Shown: positions 1-8,745 of the stretch, in pieces
Layout of the letters: every line of letters begins with the position of its first letter
Numbering within the stretch: the stretch's first letter is position 1
NCBI GenBank assembly: GCA_937923965.1
Contig: CALDTL010000053.1
Location: 1 to 32,422, forward strand
Source: an uncultured Caulobacterales bacterium
GTDB taxonomy: Bacteria; Pseudomonadota; Alphaproteobacteria; Caulobacterales; Maricaulaceae
Reading direction: 5' to 3'
Length of the DNA stretch: 32,422 nt
Notes under the pieces: model-generated
What the model was told of the DNA's origin: nothing
What the model saw: only the letters and a program-made list of their open reading frames with translations
Databases searched by the model: none
Position numbers and translations under genes: made by a program

Positions 1-1039
1 CGGACATCACTAAAATAGAAGGTTTCAAGGCCAGTAAGGTTTTTTGGTCTCCTTCGAAAACATCCGCAAATGGCAGAAGCGCTTGCTTGGCGTAAAACGG
101 CTCCGTCAAGAGAGGGCTGGAGGTGTCGGCGTTGGCCCGCATAACGCCAACCAATGGGCGGCCGAAACTATCATCTAATAATTTGACTGAGGCTGCGGAC
201 CGCGTGCCCGAGACCTGCAATCGTGCGACGCGAGACCGAAGCTGCGCGGGCAGGCTAAAACTGACGGTTCCGAGATCCGCCCCCGGCGCAAAACGTAACT
301 CTTCTGACGCAATCACCCCGCCGCCAGAGCCAAGCGCCTCTATCGTGTGAGACACCGGCGTTTTTGCGGACGGGCGGAACCAATCAGAGTCAAATCCTTG
401 CGCAGTTTCTCGGATGTCACCCGGTAAAATAATCGGCAACACCTCGGGTTTAAATAAGATCGCGTCTGCCGGTATGTCAGCCATATCAGCGGAGGCCAAT
501 CCTGAGGTCAAAACATAAAGATCGGTGTTTTCCGGAACGTTTGTCACTTTTAAGTCTTGCACAAAGCTGACGGGTTGCAGGGATTTGAGCGTCTCTAACG
601 CCTCGCGTGCGGGCAAAAATTCGGCGGTGCCTGTCGTTTCTGAGGTTATGAGGCTTACCTCTAAATTTTGTCTTTGGGCGGCGCGGGCCAGGCGCTCCGC
701 TTCATCGATTATCTCATTCCAAACGGGAGCCGCGAAAACGCTTTGATCAATAAAGATGGTTGGGCGTTGTTGCGTGTTGGCTTGGGTCGATTGAAAAATG
801 GGTTGCGCCAAAGCGAAAGCCGCCAATGCGACCATGAGCAGGCGAAAAATTAAAAGCCAGAGCGGCGTCCCCGAAGGCGTCTCTTCTTCGGCGCGGACGC
901 CTTCCAAAATTCTTAGAGGCGGAAATATCTGCTCGCGCGGTTTTGGCGGGCTGATCCGTAAAATCCACCAGACAATAGGGAGTGTCAGCAATCCCAATAA
1001 TACCATAGGCGCTAAAAATGTTAGTCCGCCCAAACTCAT
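1..1039 (-). CDS. BatA/DUF4159-type membrane protein, C-terminus beyond the left edge
   Basis: The open frame starts at ATG 1039 and runs off the window after about 346 codons. The N-terminus has a hydrophobic segment (LGGLTFLAPMVLLGLL) followed by ISPPKPREQIFPPLRIL, which is the BatA N-terminal pattern. A second membrane segment (LWLLIFRLLMVALAAFALA) lies near residues 60-80. The rest of the visible part is soluble and beta-rich, as expected of a periplasmic region. In alphaproteobacteria, proteins that start this way downstream of MoxR and DUF58 usually exceed 900 residues and end in DUF4159; that part is not visible here. The ATG overlaps the DUF58 stop as ATGA, so the genes are almost certainly co-transcribed and translationally coupled. 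The exact role of this family is unknown. The family is confident; the DUF4159 end is inferred from context. Confidence 0.8.
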   Translation of the reverse strand, partial: MSLGGLTFLAPMVLLGLLTLPIVWWILRISPPKPREQIFPPLRILEGVRAEEETPSGTPLWLLIFRLLMVALAAFALAQPIFQSTQANTQQRPTIFIDQSVFAAPVWNEIIDEAERLARAAQRQNLEVSLITSETTGTAEFLPAREALETLKSLQPVSFVQDLKVTNVPENTDLYVLTSGLASADMADIPADAILFKPEVLPIILPGDIRETAQGFDSDWFRPSAKTPVSHTIEALGSGGGVIASEELRFAPGADLGTVSFSLPAQLRSRVARLQVSGTRSAASVKLLDDSFGRPLVGVMRANADTSSPLLTEPFYAKQALLPFADVFEGDQKTLLALKPSILVMS

Positions 1040-1911
1040 GTTTCGCCGCTCAGGGCTTGATACAAGGCATTCAGCGCAGTGGTTGCAGGCTGATCTGTTC
1101 TATGGCGAATCAGCGTCCAGCCCAGACGAGCGGCCGTGTTCGCGAGGTTGAGATTGTGCTCAGCTAACCGAGCTTGATATTCTTCACGCGCGGTTTCGGC
1201 GCGGCCAAGCAAGAACTTTTGCCCCCCTATGGGCAGGCGCATATTAAGCCGCCCTTTGTAAGGAAAGCTTTCTTCCGCAGGATCTATTATTTGAACCAAG
1301 ACGCCGGTCACGGGCCGGCCGGATAGTCGGGACAGGCGCTCACGCCAATCTTCGATGGGGTCCAAAAAATCGCTCGTAATAACGAACCGCGAATGCGCCG
1401 GAATGTCGGTTGCTAAGGCCCGCTCATCTGTCTCCGCATTCATCATAACGTCGGCCAAACGTTCATACCCAACCCGTCCGGACCGGGCGCGCTCTTGTAG
1501 GCCGATTAAAGCGCAACGCTCTCCGGCTTTCATGAGGAGATTGGCAATCGCCAATGTCAACACCCGTCCACGATCTGCTTTGGTGGGCAGGTTTTTATCA
1601 CTTCCCCAAACCATGCCGGGGCGTGTGTCCGGCCAGAGATAAATTGAATTTGCCGCTTCCCATTCGTTATCTCGAACGAAGATTTGGTCGCCGCGTGCAG
1701 AGCGGCGCCAATCGATTTGGCTGGCCGCATCTGTTGAATTGTAATTCCGATATTGCCAAAATGTTTCGCCTTGTCCCGCGCGGCGGCGGCCATGCACGCC
1801 GGTAGCGACAATGGAGGCCACGCGCTCGGCCTTGGCCAAAAGGGCAGGGTAGCCCTGAGACAGGGCGAGCGCGCGTTGCCTGACATCACGATATCGCGTG
1901 AGGAGCGCCAT
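1036..1911 (-). CDS. DUF58 domain protein, MoxR partner
   Basis: A 291-residue protein. It contains the DUF58 core: RNYNSTDAASQIDWRRSA followed by FVRDNEWEAA, corresponding to the family's conserved Y..D....IDW.. segment and a VWA-like fold. There is no signal peptide or clear membrane helix, so it is probably cytoplasmic. It starts at an ATG one base after the MoxR stop and its own TGA overlaps the ATG of the next gene. DUF58 proteins are regularly encoded with MoxR AAA+ ATPases and are thought to act with them in assembling or activating membrane or VWA-containing complexes. No catalytic residues are established. The family call is secure and the function is not known. Confidence 0.9.
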   Translation of the reverse strand: MALLTRYRDVRQRALALSQGYPALLAKAERVASIVATGVHGRRRAGQGETFWQYRNYNSTDAASQIDWRRSARGDQIFVRDNEWEAANSIYLWPDTRPGMVWGSDKNLPTKADRGRVLTLAIANLLMKAGERCALIGLQERARSGRVGYERLADVMMNAETDERALATDIPAHSRFVITSDFLDPIEDWRERLSRLSGRPVTGVLVQIIDPAEESFPYKGRLNMRLPIGGQKFLLGRAETAREEYQARLAEHNLNLANTAARLGWTLIRHRTDQPATTALNALYQALSGET

Positions 1912-1912
1912 T

Positions 1913-2902
1913 CTAACGAATACGGTCCTTTAGGGTTTCAATGACGGTGTCGACGGTTTTTCCGTCAGCACGCGCTGCAAAGTTCAGCGCCATCCGGTGA
2001 GATAAAACAGGCGACGCCAGTTCCAAAACATCGTCAATGGAGGGCGACAGACGTCCATCGATCAAGGCTTTTGCACGGGTCGCCAGCATAAGCGCTTGTC
2101 CGGCGCGCGGGCCAGGGCCCCAGCTAACTTGGTCGCGGATGCTGTCAATTTCAGTTTGCGCCGGACGCGCGTTGCGAACGAGTGAAAGTATAGCGTTTAA
2201 CACGGTCTCGCCGACGGGTAATTTACGGACAAGCGCCTGCATATCCATAAGCTGTTTCGGCGTTATTGCTTTTTTCGCAGAGGCTTGTTCGCCGCCCGTC
2301 GTTCGCACGAGGATATTTTTCTCTGTTTCAAATGTCGGGAAGTCGACATCAATCCGAAGCAAAAAACGGTCAAGCTGCGCTTCGGGGAGCGGATACGTGC
2401 CTTCCTGTTCAATCGGATTTTGCGTGGCAAGAACATGGAAAGGTTTGGGCAGATCATGGCGAACACCTGCAATCGTAACAAAACGCTCTTGCATAGCTTG
2501 CAAGAGGGCTGATTGTGTTCGCGGGCTGGCGCGGTTGATTTCATCTGCCATTAAGAGCTGGGTGAAGACCGGGCCAGGAATGAAGCGAAACTCGCGTTTT
2601 CCTTTCGCGGTCTCTTCCAAGACTTCGGACCCGAGAATATCCCCCGGCATTAAATCCGGCGTGAACTGAACACGCTTGTCATCGAGGCCCAAGACGGTTC
2701 CGAGCGTCTCAACCAGGAGCGTTTTCGCTAAACCGGGAACACCGACCAACAAAGCGTGACCCCCTGAGAGAATAGCCGATAAAGCAAGTTCGACGACTTT
2801 GTCTTGGCCATAGACAACGCCGCCGATGTTTTCTCGAGCGGTTCGGAGTTTTTCACTGGCCGTGCCTGCGGCTTTTTCTATGTTGGCGGGAATATCTTGC
2901 AT
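1913..2902 (-). CDS. MoxR-family AAA+ ATPase
   Basis: A 329-residue AAA+ ATPase of the MoxR subgroup, thought to act as a chaperone for maturation of protein complexes. Walker A is GVPGLAKT at about residues 54-61, Walker B is LLMADE at about 116-121 followed by INRASPRTQSALLQAMQE, and the sensor segment ATQNPIEQEGTYPLPEAQLD is intact. The ATG at 2902 gives MQDIPANIEK; an in-frame TTG nine bases upstream is possible but less likely. It is the first gene of the minus-strand cluster MoxR-DUF58-BatA. The 70-bp gap before 2973 must hold divergent promoters for this cluster and the DUF1285 operon; I could not pick out clear -35/-10 boxes there. Confidence 0.95.
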   Translation of the reverse strand: MQDIPANIEKAAGTASEKLRTARENIGGVVYGQDKVVELALSAILSGGHALLVGVPGLAKTLLVETLGTVLGLDDKRVQFTPDLMPGDILGSEVLEETAKGKREFRFIPGPVFTQLLMADEINRASPRTQSALLQAMQERFVTIAGVRHDLPKPFHVLATQNPIEQEGTYPLPEAQLDRFLLRIDVDFPTFETEKNILVRTTGGEQASAKKAITPKQLMDMQALVRKLPVGETVLNAILSLVRNARPAQTEIDSIRDQVSWGPGPRAGQALMLATRAKALIDGRLSPSIDDVLELASPVLSHRMALNFAARADGKTVDTVIETLKDRIR

Positions 2903-2972
2903 CGAAATCAAGGCCTATGGATAATAGTTGAAAGACTCACGTGAACATAACGAATGAAAGCTGGTAAAACCA

Positions 2973-3578
2973 TTGTCCACTAGAAACACCTTAAATGGCA
3001 GTAAGTCGCAGTTTTCTTTGCAGGATCTCACCCAGGCTTTGGCTGATTCCTCCGATGACAGACGGCCTGTTGAGCGCTGGCACCCCGAGAATTGCGGTGC
3101 AATCGATATTGTCATCAAATCCGACGGGTCTTGGTGGCATGAAGGCTCCCGTATTACGAGAAAAGGGCTGATTGATCTCTTTGCGTCGGTCTTGCGCAAA
3201 GACGAAGATGGAAAAACCTATCTCGTAACGCCTGTTGAGAAAATGCAAATCACGGTGGAGCGTGGACATTTTGTCGCTGTGCGCATGGATGCGAAAGGCG
3301 AGGGCAGAGAACAAAGGCTCTTCTTTACGACCAATTTGGGCGATGTTGTGGAAGTTGGCGAAGACACGCCACTGCGCATTGAAACCGATGAGGAAACCGG
3401 AGAGCCTGATCCTTATGTTGGGGTTTGGGGCCGTCTCGAGGCTTCACTCTCGCGGCCCGTTTTTTATGAACTCGTTGAGCTGGCGGTTGAGCGCTCGACA
3501 CCTGATGGTCCTCAGCTCGGGGTTTGGGCGGCAGGCGCATTTTATCCTTTGGGGCCTGCGGGGTCGCATGAAATCTGA
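2973..3578 (+). CDS. DUF1285 domain protein
   Basis: About 201 residues and cytoplasmic. The segment WHPENCGAIDIVIKSDGSWW followed by HEGSRITRKGLIDLFASVLR is the DUF1285 signature. The middle (EKMQITVERGHFVAVRM) and the FFTTNLGDVVEVGEDTPLR segment also match the family. Its function is unknown. The frame opens after a TGA at 2955-2957, and no in-frame ATG precedes the conserved region, so the best start is TTG at 2973. There is no strong ribosome-binding site; GGTAAAA upstream is weak. The gene overlaps the NUDIX gene by 11 bp and is the first gene of a plus-strand run to 7505. Its place before a CoA-type NUDIX hydrolase and CCA transferase is common in alphaproteobacteria. Confidence 0.88.
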   Translation: MSTRNTLNGSKSQFSLQDLTQALADSSDDRRPVERWHPENCGAIDIVIKSDGSWWHEGSRITRKGLIDLFASVLRKDEDGKTYLVTPVEKMQITVERGHFVAVRMDAKGEGREQRLFFTTNLGDVVEVGEDTPLRIETDEETGEPDPYVGVWGRLEASLSRPVFYELVELAVERSTPDGPQLGVWAAGAFYPLGPAGSHEI

Positions 3579-4161
3579 AGATGTTTTAGCCAGTGTTCAG
3601 TCTGCATTGTTACCATTGGAGATTTTAGATGGGGCAAATGAGATTAAGCGGGAGGGACAGCGGCAGGCCGCTGTTCTGATGCCGCTTGTTCTGCGCGGCG
3701 AATGGCACATTATACTCACCCAGCGTCCAGAAACCATGCCGTCTCACCCCGGACAAATCGCATTTCCCGGAGGCAAGGCGGAGATTGGCGAGACAATCGC
3801 TCAGACCGCCCTGCGGGAAACCGAAGAAGAAATCGGCGTGCGGGCCGCATCCATAGAGCTGCTGGGTCGATTGCCGAGCTTCAACGCTGTCAGTGAATTT
3901 CGAGTCACGCCCTTTGTTGGGATCGTTTCGCCTCAGGCGGACATTACGCCAGACCCCCGCGAGGTTGAAAGCGTATTTGAAGTCCCGCTCGCTTTTCTGA
4001 TGGACCCAGACAACCACATTCGCAGAGATGTTTTCTTCGACAATGAAAATCACGTCTTATATGACATGCCCTATGATGAACCCGGCGGGCGGCACCGTAA
4101 TATTTGGGGCATGACCGCCATGACGATTTATCGGCTGTGGCAGCGGGGATTTGAGACATGA
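3568..4161 (+). CDS. NUDIX hydrolase, CoA pyrophosphatase type
   Basis: A 197-residue protein starting at ATG 3568. The full Nudix box lies at residues 69-91 (pattern G-x5-E-x7-RETEEEIGV), preceded by SHPGQIAFPGG, which is the upstream signature of the CoA-pyrophosphatase (NudL-like) subgroup. These enzymes cleave CoA or acyl-CoA to 3',5'-ADP and phosphopantetheine. The frame is open further upstream, but that extension overlaps the DUF1285 coding region in another frame and lacks family similarity, so the internal ATG is chosen. Overlaps are 11 bp with DUF1285 upstream and ATGA with the deacetylase downstream. The family is secure; the substrate is inferred from the signature. Confidence 0.93.
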   Translation: MKSEDVLASVQSALLPLEILDGANEIKREGQRQAAVLMPLVLRGEWHIILTQRPETMPSHPGQIAFPGGKAEIGETIAQTALRETEEEIGVRAASIELLGRLPSFNAVSEFRVTPFVGIVSPQADITPDPREVESVFEVPLAFLMDPDNHIRRDVFFDNENHVLYDMPYDEPGGRHRNIWGMTAMTIYRLWQRGFET

Positions 4162-5084
4162 TGGATAGGCGCATTTTCTTGGCCGGATTGGCGGCGCTCA
4201 CAGCCTGCACAGACGCTCAACGTCAGCCCGCGGAGAAAGTCCATCAAAAACGCATGGCGATTACGATGGATGATTTCAATTTGGACTTTGATATTGGGCT
4301 CAGCCAGCAAGCTCGGCATGAGAATATTTTAGACGCTTTCGACTCAGTCGGGCATAAAGCTGCGGGCTTTGTCTCGGGCGGCTTCATTGATACCAAATGG
4401 GGGCATTCTGTCATAAGCGATTGGGGGCAATCCGGTCATCTGATTGCCAATCACACCTGGACCCATCCCCATGCCAAAGAGTCGGACACAAGGGCCTATC
4501 TGTCCGAAATTGAAAAGACCCGCAGATTTCTGCTCACCTTCCCCGGCACGTCAGAGTTTTTTAGATTTCCATTTTTAGACGATGGAGGTGATCGCGCTCA
4601 ACAAGCCGCTCTATTTCAGGGTCTGAGGACCCTGGGTCTGGTCAATGCGCCGGTAACAATGGACAGTGTGGATTGGTACACGACCAGTCGATTGGAAGCG
4701 GCTCTAAAAGCCAACCCAAACGCGGACCTTGCGCCTTATCGGGATTATTACGTCGAAATGTTCGTGACCCTGTCTAACCATTGGGACGGCGTGGCGCAGG
4801 CCCTTGGCTTCACATCTTTGCCGCACCTGACATTGATGCATCATAATATTCTCAACGGGCATTTTTTGAAAGATGTATTGCTGGCTTTAAAAGCGGATGG
4901 ATGGCGTTTTGTGGATGCGGGTGAGGCTCTGCGATTTGACCCATTCCATGCGATTCCGTCAGAGCCCACGCATGGCCGAAATTGGCTGACCCTGAAAGCT
5001 CGCGAAATGGAAAAATCTGTTCCGGCCTATCCCGAAAATTATCTGGGTTTTGGCAGCAAAGCGATGGACGCATTGGGTCTTTAG
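4158..5084 (+). CDS. Polysaccharide deacetylase (CE4/NodB-like) lipoprotein
   Basis: A 308-residue exported protein. The N-terminus is a lipoprotein signal with lipobox LTAC (Cys17), so the mature protein should be membrane-anchored in the periplasm or outer membrane. CE4 motifs are visible: motif 1 ITMDD at about residues 35-39, motif 2 HTWTH at 99-103 (H-x3-H), and motif 3 RFPFLDDGG from 136. The Asp-His-His metal triad is therefore present. A late LMHHN replaces the usual LxHD-like motif 5. Family members remove N-acetyl groups from peptidoglycan, chitin-like glycans or exopolysaccharide; the substrate here is not evident. The start overlaps the NUDIX stop (ATGA) and the stop is 8 bp before the CCA gene, so it sits inside a tRNA/nucleotide housekeeping operon, an unexpected place for a cell-envelope enzyme. 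Confidence 0.85.
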   Translation: MMDRRIFLAGLAALTACTDAQRQPAEKVHQKRMAITMDDFNLDFDIGLSQQARHENILDAFDSVGHKAAGFVSGGFIDTKWGHSVISDWGQSGHLIANHTWTHPHAKESDTRAYLSEIEKTRRFLLTFPGTSEFFRFPFLDDGGDRAQQAALFQGLRTLGLVNAPVTMDSVDWYTTSRLEAALKANPNADLAPYRDYYVEMFVTLSNHWDGVAQALGFTSLPHLTLMHHNILNGHFLKDVLLALKADGWRFVDAGEALRFDPFHAIPSEPTHGRNWLTLKAREMEKSVPAYPENYLGFGSKAMDALGL

Positions 5085-5092
5085 GCTAAGAG

Positions 5093-6328
5093 ATGAAAAT
5101 GGACCTGAACCCCCAGCAATTTCCCTGGATGCATAGCGCCAGCATGACCTCGCTTTTCCAAGCGCTGCCGCAAGGTAGTCTAAGGTTTGTTGGCGGCTGT
5201 GTGCGCAATGCGCTATGGGGCGAGCCTGTGGGAGATATTGATCTCGCCTGTCAGCTGGAACCAGATGCTGTGGTGAAGGCGCTCAAGGCGGCAAATATCC
5301 GATATGTTCCAACCGGCATTGCGCATGGAACTGTGACGGCGGTTATCGGGGGACAGCCGTTTGAAATCACGAGTCTCAGGCAAGATGTCGAGACGGATGG
5401 TCGCCGCGCGACCGTGGCCTACACAACCGATTGGGCGGAGGATGCGCAGCGTCGAGACCTGACCATGAATGCGCTTTACGCCGATCAGGCTGGGAAAGTT
5501 TATGACCCGACCGGGCAGGGCTTTGCTGATTTAAAAGCGCGGAAGTTTAGATTTGTTGGCGACGCGGATATGCGGGTGCAAGAAGACTATCTGCGTATCT
5601 TGAGGTTTTTCCGGTTTTTGGCCGTTTATGGAGGGCAAGAAAAAGTAGATGCCGCGTCCCTAAAGGCGTGCCGCGAACATCAATCTGGCCTGCGAAAGCT
5701 GTCGGTCGAACGTATTTGGATGGAGTTGAAAAAGCTGCTCTCCGCGCGGGATCCCGTGCGCGCATGCCATGTTATGTTGACGAATGGTGTTCTGGAAACG
5801 GTGTTGCCAGAGGCGAATAATGTCGATGGTCTGAACGCGCTTGTTAGGCTAGAGAGTCGTGAGGGCTTTAAACCTGATCCTTTATTGCGTCTTATGGCGA
5901 TGAGCGCACGCGAGCCCCTGCAAATGGCATTGCTCTCCAAACGTCTGAAAATGAGCAAGTCCGAAACGGCGCGATTACGGGGATGGGCGGATGATGACGC
6001 CCAGCTGTCGACGGATATGCCGGAACGTGATCGCCTCGCCGCGATATATAAATCAGGGAAAGATGTCATTTTTGATCGCGCCCGATTGCGTGCAGCCGGA
6101 GAGAGCGATGCGATACAGTCATCGCGCTGGATGGTGCTCGCGGATTTGGCGCTGGGGTGGCAGCCACCTGTATTTCCTGTCTCGGGCAAGGACCTGTCTG
6201 ATGCCGGAGTGCCGAAAGGGCCGGGTATGGGTAAAGCGTTAAAAGCATTGGAAGCCCTCTGGATCCGATCTGGCTTCTCTACCGAAAAACCCCAGCTGCT
6301 CGCGGCTTTAAAACTCATGGGATACTGA
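5093..6328 (+). CDS. cca: CCA-adding tRNA nucleotidyltransferase
   Basis: A 411-residue class II nucleotidyltransferase that builds or repairs the 3' CCA end of tRNAs. The head domain shows FVGGCVRN at about 32-39 and the catalytic DIDLA at 48-52. The neck region has RRDLTMNALYAD and then EDYLRILRFFRF, both typical of the bacterial CCA/poly(A) polymerase superfamily. No HD phosphohydrolase motif is visible in the C-terminal half, as in many alphaproteobacterial versions. The start ATG 5093 is 8 bp after the deacetylase stop and the stop is 6 bp before the GST gene. A poly(A) polymerase role cannot be excluded from sequence alone, but CCA addition is the usual function in this lineage. Confidence 0.93.
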   Translation: MKMDLNPQQFPWMHSASMTSLFQALPQGSLRFVGGCVRNALWGEPVGDIDLACQLEPDAVVKALKAANIRYVPTGIAHGTVTAVIGGQPFEITSLRQDVETDGRRATVAYTTDWAEDAQRRDLTMNALYADQAGKVYDPTGQGFADLKARKFRFVGDADMRVQEDYLRILRFFRFLAVYGGQEKVDAASLKACREHQSGLRKLSVERIWMELKKLLSARDPVRACHVMLTNGVLETVLPEANNVDGLNALVRLESREGFKPDPLLRLMAMSAREPLQMALLSKRLKMSKSETARLRGWADDDAQLSTDMPERDRLAAIYKSGKDVIFDRARLRAAGESDAIQSSRWMVLADLALGWQPPVFPVSGKDLSDAGVPKGPGMGKALKALEALWIRSGFSTEKPQLLAALKLMGY

Positions 6329-6334
6329 TATCTG

Positions 6335-6982
6335 ATGTCTAACCTCACGCTTTATATTGGTAATTATAATTACTCTTCTTGGTCGCTTCGGGCCTGGCAG
6401 GTCTTGCGAAAGACTGAGTTGCCATTTCAGTCTGTCATGATCGATTTAGATGTGCCGGGATATAAGGATGAGCTGCTCAAGGTGAGCGATGCCGGAACGG
6501 TGCCGGTGCTTGATGTGAATGGCCAAGTCATTCCTGATAGCCTCGCCATTGCTGAATTTTGCGCGAAAGCCGTGACCAATCTTTGGCCAAAGGACGAAAC
6601 TATGTGGGCCGAAGCGAAGGATGTTGTCAAAAAAATGCACACGGGCTTCGAGGCTATCCGCCGCGAAGCCCCGATGAATCTACGCCGTAGAACCAACGGC
6701 CCCATGCCAGTAGATTGCTTGAAAGAAGCTGCCGAAATTTCGGCGATGTGGGATGAATTGCTGAGCCGTCATGATGGGCCATTTCTGTTCAATGACTGGA
6801 CTATAGCGGATGCGTTTTATTTACCCGTTGCAACGCGCTTTGAAAGCTACGGCCTGCCGCGGACAATGCGGAGTGATGTCTATATCTCAGAGTTGATGAC
6901 GGACGAGCATTATCTTGAATGGGAAGCCTTGGCCTTTTCCGAGACGCATATTTTACCCGAAACGGATGCGGTAAATGCTTGA
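6335..6982 (+). CDS. Glutathione S-transferase family protein
   Basis: A 215-residue cytosolic GST. The thioredoxin-like N-terminal domain starts TLYIGNYNYSSWSLRAW, where the Ser-rich turn holds the usual glutathione-activating residue. It continues with AGTVPVL, containing the cis-proline, and then PDSLAIAEF, the gamma-glutamyl-binding segment. The helical C-terminal domain contains NDWTIADAFYLPVATR, matching the conserved N-capping region. Substrate is unknown; this NYSSWSLR subgroup is widespread in proteobacteria. It starts 6 bp after cca and overlaps apt by 8 bp. Confidence 0.9.
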   Translation: MSNLTLYIGNYNYSSWSLRAWQVLRKTELPFQSVMIDLDVPGYKDELLKVSDAGTVPVLDVNGQVIPDSLAIAEFCAKAVTNLWPKDETMWAEAKDVVKKMHTGFEAIRREAPMNLRRRTNGPMPVDCLKEAAEISAMWDELLSRHDGPFLFNDWTIADAFYLPVATRFESYGLPRTMRSDVYISELMTDEHYLEWEALAFSETHILPETDAVNA

Positions 6983-7505
6983 CCTCCAAGACCATATTCG
7001 AACCATCCCGGATTTTCCAAAGCCCGGGATCATGTATCGGGACATAACGACGTTATTGTCTCACCCGGCTGCCTTGAAGCAGTCTGTGATAGATCTTTCC
7101 GCGCCCTTCAAGGAGTCACAAATTGAGTTGGTCGCAGGCATTGATGCGCGCGGTTTTATCTTCGGGACGGCTGTTGCGCTCGCATTGGGCGCTGGATTTG
7201 TCCCTATTCGCAAAAAAGGCAAGCTGCCCTTTGATACATTTGAGCAAGATTACGCCTTGGAATATGGAACGGACACGCTTCAAATACATGCAGATGCCGT
7301 GTCCAAGAATCAGCGCGTATTGTTAATTGATGATTTGATCGCGACGGGCGGGACGGCAGAGGCGGCAATCAAGCTTTTGCAGCGAACGGAGTGTGATGTT
7401 GTAGGGGCCGGTTTCGTTATTAATTTGCCTGACTTGGAAGGCTCTATCCGGATCCAGTCGATGGGCGTTCCCGTCACATCATTGGTGTCCTATGGGGGCC
7501 ATTAG
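6975..7505 (+). CDS. apt: Adenine phosphoribosyltransferase
   Basis: A 176-residue purine-salvage enzyme that makes AMP from adenine and PRPP. It starts IRTIPDFPKPGIMYRDIT, the conserved Apt N-terminus. The purine-binding EL.AGIDARGFIFG segment and the loop VPIRKKGKLP follow. The PRPP-binding motif VLLIDDLIATGGTAEAA lies near residues 115-130. Length is normal. It is the last gene of the 2973-7505 run and overlaps the GST by 8 bp. Its stop faces the ychF stop with only 5 bp between, and no terminator hairpin is visible, so the two convergent transcripts probably overlap. Confidence 0.97.
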   Translation: MLDLQDHIRTIPDFPKPGIMYRDITTLLSHPAALKQSVIDLSAPFKESQIELVAGIDARGFIFGTAVALALGAGFVPIRKKGKLPFDTFEQDYALEYGTDTLQIHADAVSKNQRVLLIDDLIATGGTAEAAIKLLQRTECDVVGAGFVINLPDLEGSIRIQSMGVPVTSLVSYGGH

Positions 7506-7510
7506 ACAGA

Positions 7511-8608
7511 TCAAACATTGAATTTAAACAACATGATATCGCCGTCTTTAACGAGGTAGTCTTTGCCTTCTTGCCGGACTTTTCCCGCTTCTTTTGCACC
7601 CTGTTCGCCGCCATTTTCGACATAGTCATCATAGCTGGTTGTCTCGGCGCGGATGAAGCCTTTTTCAAAGTCGCCGTGAATGACGCCGGCGCATTTCGGA
7701 GCCGTCCAGCCATCTTGGAACGTCCAAGCCCGAGCTTCTTTTGGGCCGACTGTGAAATAGGTTTGCAGGCCCAGCAATGTGTAGCCAGACCGTATCAATC
7801 GGTTCAGGCCGGGTTCCGTTAATCCAATCGCATCGAGATATTCGGCTTGCTCTTCATCGGCCAACACGGCCATTTCGGACTCGATTTGCGCGGAAATTAT
7901 CACGGCCTGCGCGCCCTCAGCTTTCGCATGAGCCACGACTTTTGCCGAGAAATCATTCCCTTCTGCCGCGCTGTCTTCGTCCACATTCGCAACATAGAGA
8001 ACAGGTTTCGACGTCAGCAGTTGAAGCATTCTCCACGCTTTCTTATCATCCTCATCAATCTCAACGCTCCGCGCAGGTTTCCCGTCTTCTAGGGCTGTAA
8101 TCGCCATTTCAATCAAGCGAATGGTTTGCAACGCATCAGCGTCTTTTTGTTTGATCTTTTTCTCTAGTCCGGGTTTGCGTTTCTCAAGACTTTCGAGATC
8201 GGAGAGCATGAGTTCTGTTTCAATCGTTTCGAAATCGCTCATGGGATCGATGCGTCCCTCAACATGAGTGATGTCCTCATCCTCAAAACAGCGCAGCACA
8301 TAGATAATTGCATCTGTTTCGCGGATGTTCGCCAGGAACTGATTTCCCATGCCTTCGCCTTTGGACGCGCCTTTCACCAAGCCCGCAATATCCACAAAAT
8401 TCATGCGGGCAGGTATGCGCGTGGCTGACCCTCCAATCTCTGCGATTGTATCAAGACGGGCTTCTGGCACGGCAACATCGCCGACATTCGGCTCAATCGT
8501 ACAAAAGGGATAATTTGCCGCTTGCGCATTGGCCGTTTTTGTCAGCGCATTGAATAGGGTGGATTTACCAACATTTGGCAGACCAACGATACCGCATTTG
8601 AAACCCAT
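7511..8608 (-). CDS. ychF: Redox-regulated ATPase YchF
   Basis: A 365-residue OBG-type GTPase-fold protein that prefers ATP and associates with ribosomes. Walker A is GLPNVGKSTLFNAL near the N-terminus, followed by NYPFCTIEPNVG (switch I) and DIAGLVKGASKGEGMGN (G3). NVDE takes the place of the usual NKxD G4, as is normal for YchF. The C-terminus is the TGS-like domain with TYFTVGPKEARAW and a final KDGDIMLFKFNV. ATG 8608 gives MGFKCGIVGLP, the family start; longer versions are not needed. Confidence 0.97.
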   Translation of the reverse strand: MGFKCGIVGLPNVGKSTLFNALTKTANAQAANYPFCTIEPNVGDVAVPEARLDTIAEIGGSATRIPARMNFVDIAGLVKGASKGEGMGNQFLANIRETDAIIYVLRCFEDEDITHVEGRIDPMSDFETIETELMLSDLESLEKRKPGLEKKIKQKDADALQTIRLIEMAITALEDGKPARSVEIDEDDKKAWRMLQLLTSKPVLYVANVDEDSAAEGNDFSAKVVAHAKAEGAQAVIISAQIESEMAVLADEEQAEYLDAIGLTEPGLNRLIRSGYTLLGLQTYFTVGPKEARAWTFQDGWTAPKCAGVIHGDFEKGFIRAETTSYDDYVENGGEQGAKEAGKVRQEGKDYLVKDGDIMLFKFNV

Positions 8609-8745
8609 GATGGGACTCCGAAATAAAAACAAACTTTTGCGGCTCTTTTCAGTCAGGTCCAAGAGCGTCAAGTCCCAAGGGGCAGTCGATCTTGTTAAAA
8701 TGTCTCATAGTCATTCAGACGATAGTCGCTTATGCTAAAAAGTGT

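Noticed and set aside
2037-2669. 210-codon open frame on the plus strand opposite MoxR
   Set aside because: Antisense to a strongly conserved AAA+ gene, Ser/Arg-rich translation without family resemblance.
5680-6348. 222-codon open frame opposite cca
   Set aside because: Shadow of the CCA gene; composition unlike real proteins and no start signal.
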